Below, piece by piece: positions 1 through 4,645 of a stretch of 5,462 nt of DNA (positions are counted from its first letter, which is position 1; each line of letters begins with the position of its first letter). This DNA comes from Persephonella sp. (GTDB lineage Bacteria; Aquificota; Aquificia; Aquificales; Hydrogenothermaceae): NCBI GenBank assembly GCA_027081375.1, contig JALWKR010000094.1, positions 1 to 5,462 of the forward strand. The letters are read 5' to 3'. The notes beneath the pieces are model-generated. The model ran no database searches and had not been told where the DNA came from. It saw only the letters and a list, made by a program, of their open reading frames with translations. The translations under genes and the position numbers were made by a program.

Positions 1-654
1 TAAAGCTTTTATGTCTTCAATCTCAAAAAAGTTTCCATCAACAGAAGTAACTTTGAAACCTGCTAAAGAAGATAGTTTTTGTAAGCTGTTTTGATAATCT
101 GCAGAAAGCTCTTTTATCTGACTTTTTACTAAATAAACCTCTTTTTCAGCTCTTATTACATCTAAAGGAGTTTTTTCTCCAAGTTTATAACCAGATTTAA
201 CAAACTTATAGATATCTTCCACAAGATTTTTTTCTTGCTTTTTTAGTTTTAAAAGCTCTTTCATATATAAAGCCTGATAAAAGGCTTTATATATATTTCC
301 AAATAGTATGTTTTTGTTTGACTTAAGAAAAAGTTTTTCTGCTTTTAACCTCTCTTTGACAGATAAAATCGCAAACTTTTTTTCGTTCCACAGTCTAAGG
401 GGCTGGACAGCAGTTAAAGAGGTTAGTACAAACCCTGACTCACTCTGGGATAAAATCCTTCCAAACTCAATCTCAACCTCTGGATTTGGAATTCTTTCAG
501 CTCTTAATAATTCTCCTTTTAACTTTTCTATCTGTAGTTTGTAGCTTTTTAATAATGGACTTTTTTCTTCGGCTTTGTTTAAAATTTCCTCAAGGGTTTC
601 TGCTTTAACAAAACTGAAAAACAAAACAAATGCAAAAAATACATGTATGAACAT
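1..654 (-). CDS. TolC/CzcC-type outer-membrane efflux protein, N-terminal part (partial)
   Basis: The open frame runs leftward from ATG at 654-652 to the window edge without a stop, giving 218 residues; full-length family members usually exceed 400. An AGGAGG Shine-Dalgarno (661-666) lies 6 nt before the start. Residues 1-18 form a signal peptide ending V-K-A, so the mature protein probably begins at E19. The rest is mainly amphipathic, Lys/Glu-rich helix, as in the outer-membrane efflux (OEP) fold. A first repeat carries the typical N-P-E-V-E-I-E turn at about residues 57-63, and a second G-E-K-T-P-L-D-V-I-R-A motif lies at about 159-169. Family members form a trimeric outer-membrane and periplasmic channel that works with an RND or ABC pump and a membrane-fusion protein; those partners would be expected to the left, outside the window. 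Substrate cannot be read from this part; metal efflux (CzcC/CusC-like) is only a guess from the small upstream gene. Confidence 0.9.
   Translation of the reverse strand, partial: MFIHVFFAFVLFFSFVKAETLEEILNKAEEKSPLLKSYKLQIEKLKGELLRAERIPNPEVEIEFGRILSQSESGFVLTSLTAVQPLRLWNEKKFAILSVKERLKAEKLFLKSNKNILFGNIYKAFYQALYMKELLKLKKQEKNLVEDIYKFVKSGYKLGEKTPLDVIRAEKEVYLVKSQIKELSADYQNSLQKLSSLAGFKVTSVDGNFFEIEDIKAL
263..294. repeat. Perfect 13-bp inverted repeat with 6-nt loop inside the efflux gene
   Basis: The left arm 263-275 (ATATATAAAGCCT) is the exact reverse complement of the right arm 282-294, with GATAAA (276-281) between them. It lies in frame in the minus-strand coding sequence and encodes the quasi-repeated stretch I-Y-K-A-F-Y-Q-A-L-Y. 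The mRNA could fold a stable hairpin here. No U-run follows on either strand, so it is not an ordinary terminator. Confidence 0.6.
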
Positions 655-678
655 ACTAAACCTCCTAATGAGTAATAG

Positions 679-700
679 AAAAAAGACAGACTACTTCTGT
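679..700 (-). terminator. Possible weak terminator/attenuator between the small exported protein and the efflux gene
   Basis: Read on the minus strand, ACAGA (700-696) and TCTGT (690-686) form a 5-bp stem with a 5-nt loop, followed after one C by six T residues (684-679). This is the layout of an intrinsic terminator, but the stem is short and A/T-rich, so it would be weak in a thermophile. It sits in the 52-nt gap between two co-directional genes, so partial read-through (attenuation) is the most it could provide. Confidence 0.25.
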
Positions 701-706
701 GAAATT

Positions 707-1021
707 TTAGACGATTAAGGATGGAGGTTTAAAGATATTGTTAGAAGATGGTTTTGGAATATAAAAGATATAATCAGCCTTATAGAGACTGTCTATGTAA
801 ATTTTTGGGATAAAAACATACAATTCAATAATAACAGGTTTGTGGAGTTCTTTATGAAGCTCAAAAAAAGCTTTTTGGGTTTCTGCAAGATTATTTGATT
901 TTTCAAAACTTTTAATTACAGATGTTTTATCAAAAACATGATATTCTGCAAGCCAGAAATCATGTAAAGACAAGCCTATGAAACTTATTAATAAGACTAT
1001 GGATATAAATTTTCTAAGCAT
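707..1021 (-). CDS. Small exported or membrane-anchored protein of unknown function upstream of the efflux gene
   Basis: This is a 104-residue ORF with start ATG at 1021-1019 and stop TAA at 709-707. The N-terminus (M-L-R-K followed by a hydrophobic run to about residue 19) looks like a signal peptide or membrane anchor, but no clear A-x-A cleavage site is seen. The rest contains five histidines, including two in H-K-E-L-H-K at about 56-61, no cysteine, and a Tyr/Ile-rich C-terminal half ending P-P-S-L-I-V. I do not recognise the family. Its place directly before a TolC-type gene, its small exported form and the C-terminal Pro-Pro recall the small periplasmic proteins (CzcI type) of some metal-efflux operons, but that is analogy and not a sequence match. 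No convincing Shine-Dalgarno precedes the ATG, so translation may be weak or leaderless. It is probably a real gene because it fills the space between the divergent promoter region and the efflux gene. Confidence 0.65.
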   Translation of the reverse strand: MLRKFISIVLLISFIGLSLHDFWLAEYHVFDKTSVIKSFEKSNNLAETQKAFFELHKELHKPVIIELYVFIPKIYIDSLYKADYIFYIPKPSSNNIFKPPSLIV

Positions 1022-1033
1022 AGAATAAACTAT

Positions 1034-1046
1034 AAGTGTTACACTT
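1034..1046. promoter_or_regulatory. Candidate operator: AAGTGT-T-ACACTT dyad
   Basis: A perfect 6+6 bp inverted repeat around a single central base lies 13 bp upstream of the minus-strand small gene. Just beyond it, minus-strand TATACT (1059-1054) resembles a -10 box, although I find no good -35 partner. If that is the promoter, the dyad covers the early transcribed region, a usual place for repressor binding. No known regulator motif was recognised. Confidence 0.35.
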
Positions 1047-1087
1047 TATTTTTAGTATAACAAAAGTCATAAAAGTAAACTTAACCC

Positions 1088-1109
1088 TGCAGTAAATCAT
1101 TTCACTGCA
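1088..1109. promoter_or_regulatory. Candidate operator: TGCAGT-N10-ACTGCA dyad in the divergent region
   Basis: A 6-bp perfect inverted repeat is separated by 10 nt, with two more symmetric pairs inside the spacer, so 8 of 11 half-site positions pair. It lies between the divergent genes. The right arm falls where the -35 region would be for a plus-strand -10-like TATGAT at 1128-1133. No T-run follows on either strand, which argues against a terminator. A binding site for a dimeric regulator is a reasonable reading, with the regulator unknown. Confidence 0.4.
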
Positions 1110-1127
1110 TATATTATTACATTTTAA

Positions 1128-1133
1128 TATGAT
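1128..1133 (+). promoter_or_regulatory. Possible -10 element for the plus-strand operon
   Basis: TATGAT matches the bacterial -10 consensus at five of six positions and lies 26 nt before the ATG at 1160, which would give a leader of about 20 nt. No good -35 box sits at the expected distance (CTGCAT, 1105-1110), and many such hexamers occur by chance in AT-rich DNA. The case rests mainly on its being the only gene-free region upstream of the long plus-strand chain. Confidence 0.3.
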
Positions 1134-1146
1134 AAAAAATCAATTT

Positions 1147-1153
1147 GGAGGAG
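1147..1153 (+). promoter_or_regulatory. Shine-Dalgarno that fixes the U32-protein start
   Basis: GGAGGAG ends 6 nt before ATG 1160, an ideal ribosome binding site. An in-frame TTG at 1145 would extend the protein by five residues, but it lies on top of this motif and has no Shine-Dalgarno of its own, so ATG 1160 is chosen. Confidence 0.85.
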
Positions 1154-1159
1154 ATAATC

Positions 1160-2392
1160 ATGACTAAAAATAAACCTGAGATTTTAGCTCCTGTTGGGCA
1201 TTATGAAGGTTTAGCAGCTGTTATAAAAGCAGGAGCAGATGCTATCTATATGGGATGTGGAAAGATAAATCAAAGGGCAAATAAGTCTATTTTTGATATT
1301 GAAGATGTAAAAGAGATAAGAAAAATAACTCAGGATGCAGGAGTTAGACAGTATATTGTTTTAAACTCTATTGTTTTTGAAGATGACCTCCCTTACATAA
1401 ATGAAACATTAGAACAGCTAAAAGAGATTGGAGTGGATGCAGTTATTGGCTGGGATATGGCTGTATTATCAAAATCTATTGAGCTTGGAATAGAAACTCA
1501 TCTTTCAACAATGGCTTCTGTTTCTAACTCTCAGGCTGCAAAATTCTATGAAAAAATGGGGATTAAAAGAGTTGTCCCTGCAAGAGAGGTGAAACTTGAA
1601 GGGCTTTTAGATATAAAAAACAAAACAAATCTGGAAGTAGAAATATTTATTCACGGTGCTATGTGTATGGCTGTTTCAGGTAGATGTTTCCTATCCCATG
1701 ATGTATTTGAAAAATCAGGAAATAGGGGGGAATGTTATCAGGTTTGCAGACATGAGTTTGATGTAAAGATAGTATCTAAAAATACAGGGACAGAGTTTTA
1801 TCTTGGTTCTGATTATGTTCTTTCAGCAAGAGACCTTGTAACAATTAACTTTGTTGACAAGCTTATGTGGGCTGACAGCTGGAAGATTGAAGGAAGAAAC
1901 AAAAACGCAGACTACGCTTATATGGTTACATCAGCTTACAGAGAAGCAAGGGACAGGATACTAAACGGAGAGTGGGAAACAAAAGGATGGAAGGACTTAT
2001 GGGATAGACTTGAAAGGGTTTACCATAGAGAGTGGGACAGTGGTTTTTACTTTGGAGAAGGTCTTTTTGGAATGAACAAATCTATTGCTAAAGAGAAAAA
2101 GCTCTATGTTGGAGAAGTTGTTAAGTTTTATCCAAGAATAAGTGTTGCTGAAGTAAAGATAGTAGATAATACAATAAAAGTTGGAGATACAATTCACATA
2201 ATAGGTAAGAAAACAGGAGTTGTAAGACAAAAAGTTGAGTCTATGCAAATAGACGGTAAAAATATAGAGGAAACTCAAAGAGGAGATATGATAGGTCTTA
2301 AAACTATAGAAAAGGTAAGACCAGGAGACAAAGTTTATTTAATAGTAGAAGTTAATCAGGAACAAAATAACAATCAGGTGCTAAAAGTATAA
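1160..2392 (+). CDS. trhP: U32-family protein, probable tRNA hydroxylation protein TrhP (YegQ-like)
   Basis: This 410-residue protein has the layout of the U32 family. An N-terminal barrel begins E-I-L-A-P-V-G at 7-13, and the family signature is at 161-179 (E-x-F-I-H-G-A-M-C ... S-G-R-C-F-L-S). Cysteines 169, 176, 192 and 196 probably hold an iron-sulfur cluster, as shown in related U32 proteins. The S-W-K-I-E-G-R motif is at 240-246, and a C-terminal beta-barrel (about 314-396) matches the U32 C-terminal domain. Despite the old 'peptidase' name, members with this architecture (E. coli TrhP/YegQ, B. subtilis YrrN/YrrO) act in prephenate-dependent hydroxylation of U34 in tRNA anticodons. Other U32 branches act on 23S rRNA (RlhA) or in ubiquinone synthesis (UbiU/UbiV); length and the C-terminal domain favour TrhP. 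It heads the plus-strand chain, and its TAA overlaps the next ATG by one base (TAATG), suggesting translational coupling. Confidence 0.85.
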   Translation: MTKNKPEILAPVGHYEGLAAVIKAGADAIYMGCGKINQRANKSIFDIEDVKEIRKITQDAGVRQYIVLNSIVFEDDLPYINETLEQLKEIGVDAVIGWDMAVLSKSIELGIETHLSTMASVSNSQAAKFYEKMGIKRVVPAREVKLEGLLDIKNKTNLEVEIFIHGAMCMAVSGRCFLSHDVFEKSGNRGECYQVCRHEFDVKIVSKNTGTEFYLGSDYVLSARDLVTINFVDKLMWADSWKIEGRNKNADYAYMVTSAYREARDRILNGEWETKGWKDLWDRLERVYHREWDSGFYFGEGLFGMNKSIAKEKKLYVGEVVKFYPRISVAEVKIVDNTIKVGDTIHIIGKKTGVVRQKVESMQIDGKNIEETQRGDMIGLKTIEKVRPGDKVYLIVEVNQEQNNNQVLKV

Positions 2393-3132
2393 TGCAGCAA
2401 ATAGTTCTTGCTGGTCTTTTTGTTATGCTAACAACAAGTCTTGGAGCTCTTTTTGCAGTTGTGTTTAAAAAGCTTCCTGAGTGGTGGCTTGATGTTGGTC
2501 TTGCTTTTAGTGGGGGAGTTATGCTTGTTGCTTCCTTTACCTCTCTGATAATGCCTGCTACGGAAATAGGAAGTATTTATACTGTTATGCTAGGTATAAT
2601 CCTTGGTTTTCTCGCTATATTTCTTATTGAAAAGTTAGTTCCCCATGAAGAGTACATAACAAAACTTAAAATAACAGAAAATTATAAAGAAAGGGTTAAA
2701 AGTATCTTTATGATAGTTACTGCCATTATTATTCACAATATTCCTGAAGGGATGGCAGTTGGTGTATCAATGGCAAATGATGTTGAAAAAGGATGGGCTA
2801 CAGCAATAGCCATTGGAACGCAGGATATTCCTGAAGGTTTAGCTGTTTCCCTTCCTTTAATATTTCTTACAGAAAGAGTATGGATACCTGTTTTAATAGG
2901 TGTTCTAAGTGGTTTTTCAGAGTTTGTTTTTACAGTTCTTGGGGGATATGCGTTTACTATCTTTCACAGTTTATTACCTTTAGGTCTTAGCTTTGCAGGG
3001 GGAGCTATGATATATGTGACTATAAAAGAGGTTTTCCCTGAGGTTTATAAAAATAAAAATGAGCTTCTTGTAACAGTAGGATTTTTAATTGGGTTATTAA
3101 CAATGCTATATTTAGATATAACTCTAGGCTAG
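2392..3132 (+). CDS. ZIP-family divalent metal transporter (GufA/ZupT-like)
   Basis: This 246-residue inner-membrane protein appears to have about eight hydrophobic segments, the ZIP fold. The paired metal-site helices are clear: I-I-H-N-I-P-E-G (113-120) and G-T-Q-D-I-P-E-G (142-149). Near the end, F-A-G-G-A-M (201-206) and the E-V-F-P-E motif (213-217) are also typical. ZIP proteins bring zinc, iron or manganese into the cytoplasm. The second motif has Gln-Asp where ZupT has His-Asn; as I recall, the Gln form occurs in GufA-like members, so metal preference should not be copied from ZupT. The cytoplasmic loop at about 80-102 has only one histidine (H85), unlike the His-rich loops of many eukaryotic ZIPs. 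The start overlaps the upstream stop by one base with only a weak AGGTG (2376-2380) ahead of it, so coupling probably matters. Neighbouring products include several likely metalloproteins. Confidence 0.88.
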   Translation: MQQIVLAGLFVMLTTSLGALFAVVFKKLPEWWLDVGLAFSGGVMLVASFTSLIMPATEIGSIYTVMLGIILGFLAIFLIEKLVPHEEYITKLKITENYKERVKSIFMIVTAIIIHNIPEGMAVGVSMANDVEKGWATAIAIGTQDIPEGLAVSLPLIFLTERVWIPVLIGVLSGFSEFVFTVLGGYAFTIFHSLLPLGLSFAGGAMIYVTIKEVFPEVYKNKNELLVTVGFLIGLLTMLYLDITLG

Positions 3133-3143
3133 AGAGGTAGGAA

Positions 3144-3626
3144 ATGAAATACGAGATAACAAAAAGATTTAAGTTTGAGGCAGGACATAGAGTATGGAAA
3201 CAGAACCTTATGTCAGGAAAAGGTGCAAAGCTTATGGGAACAGAAATTCCACCTAACCCCTGTCTTAACATACACGGGCACAGTTATAAAGTTGAGGTTA
3301 CAGTAGGTTCAGACACATTAAATGAACAGGAAATGGTTATAGATTTTTATCATATAAAAGCTGCTCTTAAAGACCTAATTGATAATCAGATAGATCACTC
3401 TTTTATTATTGACAAAAATGATCCTCTATTTCCTACATTTAAAGAACATTTTGGTTTTTTAAAACTTTTTGTTGTAGATTTTTGTCCTACAGCTGAGGCA
3501 ATAGCAAGATTTATATATGAGTTTTTAGAAAAAAAGCTTGATGAAGCAGGATTACTAGAGGATATAAAAGTAGTAAGTGTAACTGTATGGGAAACAGAAA
3601 CAGGAAAAGCTACATACAAAGGTTAA
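3144..3626 (+). CDS. queD: 6-carboxy-5,6,7,8-tetrahydropterin synthase QueD (PTPS family)
   Basis: This enzyme converts 7,8-dihydroneopterin triphosphate to 6-carboxytetrahydropterin, an early step to preQ0 and queuosine. The 160-residue sequence has the zinc ligands H15 (F-E-A-G-H), H44 and H46 (H-G-H-S-Y), the catalytic cysteine C40 in the C-x3-H-G-H motif that separates QueD from eukaryotic PTPS, the D84-H85 pair, the P-T-A-E substrate motif at 115-118, and a closing V-W-E-T at 148-151 with E150. It is longer than the roughly 120-residue E. coli form because of extra segments between H15 and C40 and between D84 and P115, a known pattern in longer bacterial and archaeal homologues. It starts 11 nt after the ZIP gene, whose stop codon overlaps the GAGAGGT Shine-Dalgarno (3132-3138). 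QueC, QueE and QueF are not in the window. A related pterin synthase function is possible but less likely. Confidence 0.9.
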   Translation: MKYEITKRFKFEAGHRVWKQNLMSGKGAKLMGTEIPPNPCLNIHGHSYKVEVTVGSDTLNEQEMVIDFYHIKAALKDLIDNQIDHSFIIDKNDPLFPTFKEHFGFLKLFVVDFCPTAEAIARFIYEFLEKKLDEAGLLEDIKVVSVTVWETETGKATYKG

Positions 3627-3629
3627 AAA

Positions 3630-3761
3630 ATGGAAATTTTTACTATAATATTTATCTCTCTGTTAATGATTTCAATTACTGCACTGTATTTTTTTATAGG
3701 TTATAGGTTTATTAAGAAAAACAAGGGAAAGTTAAAAGATGGCAATAATAAAACCTTATAA
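3630..3761 (+). CDS. Candidate 43-residue single-helix membrane protein
   Basis: A short ORF begins 3 nt after the queD stop, with AAGG (3619-3622) 7 nt upstream of its ATG, and ends at TAA 3759-3761. It therefore overlaps the start of the carbonic anhydrase gene by 23 nt in a different frame. Residues 4-24 form one strongly hydrophobic helix, followed by a basic tail (Y-R-F-I-K-K-N-K-G-K), which predicts an inner-membrane peptide with its C-terminus in the cytoplasm. The ORF exactly fills an otherwise unexplained gap in a chain where all other genes abut or overlap. I recognise no family. It could instead be a chance ORF in AT-rich DNA, where hydrophobic reading frames are common; conservation in relatives would settle this. 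Confidence 0.5.
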   Translation: MEIFTIIFISLLMISITALYFFIGYRFIKKNKGKLKDGNNKTL

Positions 3762-4263
3762 GGGAAAATACCCTAAAATACACCCTTCAGCTTTTATAGC
3801 TGAAAACGCTGTAATAATAGGAGATGTAGAGATAGGTGAAGACTGCTCCATATGGTACAACGTAGTTATAAGAGGAGATGTTAACTATATAAGAATTGGA
3901 GACAGAACTAATATTCAGGATGGTACTATCATCCATGTTACACACGATACCCACCCAACAATTATAGGTAAAGAAGTGACTGTAGGTCACAATGTTATGC
4001 TTCATGGATGCACTATAGAAGATAGATGTCTTATAGGTATGTCAGCAACAGTTATGGACGGAGTAGTAGTAGGAAAAGAAAGCATTATAGGAGCTGGATC
4101 GCTAGTAACTCCAGGAAAAAAAATAGAACCAAGGTCGCTATGGGTTGGTTCCCCTGCTAAATTTAAAAGAGATCTTACAGAGGAAGAAATTTCCTGGCTT
4201 GAAAAGTCTTATAAAAACTATGTAAAGTATAAAAATACATATTTAGAAGAGGAGAATAAATGA
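3739..4263 (+). CDS. Gamma-class carbonic anhydrase-like protein (left-handed beta-helix, CamH/YrdA type)
   Basis: This 174-residue protein is built of imperfect hexapeptide repeats (such as A-V-I-I-G-D and V-E-I-G-E-D), which fold as a left-handed beta-helix and form trimers. The three metal-binding histidines of the family are present: H66 (I-I-H-V-T-H) and H84/H89 (V-G-H-N-V-M-L-H-G). The conserved R45-G-D47 and N58-I-Q60-D segments, which build the active-site and subunit interface, are also seen. A C-terminal helix rich in Glu and Lys closes the protein. There is no acidic loop with the proton-shuttle glutamate of archaeal Cam, so it belongs to the CamH-like branch, where CO2 hydration has been shown for some members but not all. 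In a CO2-fixing Aquificales host, carbonic anhydrase would fit. The start is ATG 3739 with AAGGGA (3723-3728) 10 nt upstream, and the last codons overlap the next gene by 4 nt (ATGA). Confidence 0.85.
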   Translation: MAIIKPYKGKYPKIHPSAFIAENAVIIGDVEIGEDCSIWYNVVIRGDVNYIRIGDRTNIQDGTIIHVTHDTHPTIIGKEVTVGHNVMLHGCTIEDRCLIGMSATVMDGVVVGKESIIGAGSLVTPGKKIEPRSLWVGSPAKFKRDLTEEEISWLEKSYKNYVKYKNTYLEEENK

Positions 4264-4565
4264 CAAAGGCAGACATTGTTAACTGGATTTTAGAGAACAA
4301 AAATGTAAACTTAACAAAAAAGGAAGTCTCAGAAGTTGTTAACGAGATTTTTAATAAAATTTCTGAAGAGCTAGTTAACGGAGAAGATAACAAAAAAGTT
4401 CAGCTTTCAGGATTTGGAACATTTGTAGTTAAGAAGAGGGCTGCAAAAATAGGAAGAAATCCTAAAACAAAAGAAGAAAAATTGATTCCTGAAAGATTTG
4501 GTATATCTTTTAGGGTTGGGAAACATCTTAAAGAAGCTTTAAATGGTTCAAAAGTCGGAGCGTAG
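4260..4565 (+). CDS. HU/IHF-family DNA-binding protein whose 3' end lies inside a tRNA gene
   Basis: This 101-residue histone-like protein binds and bends DNA as a dimer. It begins with the helical dimer domain (T-K-A-D-I-V), has the G-F-G-T-F turn at 51-55, the beta-arm motif R-N-P-K-T at 66-70 with the DNA-intercalating proline P68, and ends its fold with F-R-V-G-K-H-L-K-E-A-L-N at 84-95. It is slightly longer than HU (about 90), with a small insertion near 42-46 and a six-residue tail G-S-K-V-G-A. I cannot tell HU from an IHF subunit; the length is nearer IHF-alpha. A strong AGAGGAG (4248-4254) precedes ATG 4260, which overlaps the carbonic anhydrase stop (ATGA). The end is unusual. The last codons GTC-GGA-GCG and the TAG stop (4563-4565) run into tRNA-Pro, using its positions 1-10, so the stop consists of tRNA bases U8, A9 and G10. 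Confidence 0.9.
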   Translation: MTKADIVNWILENKNVNLTKKEVSEVVNEIFNKISEELVNGEDNKKVQLSGFGTFVVKKRAAKIGRNPKTKEEKLIPERFGISFRVGKHLKEALNGSKVGA

Positions 4566-4631
4566 CTCAGGCGGTAGAGCACTGGCATGGGGGGCCAGAG
4601 GTCGGCGGTTCGAGTCCGCTCGCTCCGACCA
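4556..4631 (+). tRNA. tRNA-Pro, anticodon GGG
   Basis: This is a complete 76-nt cloverleaf with an encoded CCA end. The acceptor stem CGGAGCG (4556-4562) pairs perfectly with CGCTCCG (4621-4627), followed by A73 and CCA (4628-4631). The D arm is GCTC/GAGC (4565-4568, 4577-4580). The anticodon stem CTGGC/GCCAG (4582-4586, 4594-4598) encloses the loop ATGGGGG, so U33 is followed by anticodon GGG at 4589-4591. The T arm is GGCGG/CCGCT with loop TTCGAGT (4609-4615). C1-G72, A73 and G37 agree with bacterial tRNA-Pro identity. It reads CCC and, by wobble, CCU. G+C is about 70% (53 of 76), far above its surroundings. It is embedded between protein genes on the same strand, overlaps the HU/IHF gene by 10 nt, and has no visible promoter or terminator of its own. 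Confidence 0.97.
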
Positions 4632-4645
4632 TTTATGGAGAAAAA

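Noticed and set aside
308..544. Plus-strand 78-codon ORF at the left of the window
   Set aside because: It lies antisense to the efflux gene, whose signal peptide, Shine-Dalgarno and family motifs are clear. The plus-strand translation has no recognisable features.
1130..1142. TGAT-N5-ATCA resembling an FNR/CRP-type site before the U32 gene
   Set aside because: The half-sites are separated by 5 nt instead of the 4 nt of TTGAT-N4-ATCAA, and the spacer is a simple A-run.
1145..1159. TTG start extending the U32 protein by five residues
   Set aside because: The TTG and its following codons are themselves the GGAGGAG ribosome binding site of ATG 1160.
1997..2278. Minus-strand ORF opposite the U32 gene
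   Set aside because: It lies opposite the conserved C-terminal domain of a confident gene, and its Tyr/Phe/Asn-rich composition is typical of a shadow frame in AT-rich DNA.
3144..3626. Long QueD (160 residues) as a possible novel pterin enzyme
   Set aside because: All zinc, catalytic and substrate motifs are normal, and longer QueD homologues with extra loops in the same places are known.
3644..3649. Perfect TATAAT that could be an internal promoter for the carbonic anhydrase gene
   Set aside because: No acceptable -35 hexamer lies 16-18 nt upstream, and such hexamers are common by chance in AT-rich DNA. It also falls inside the candidate small ORF.
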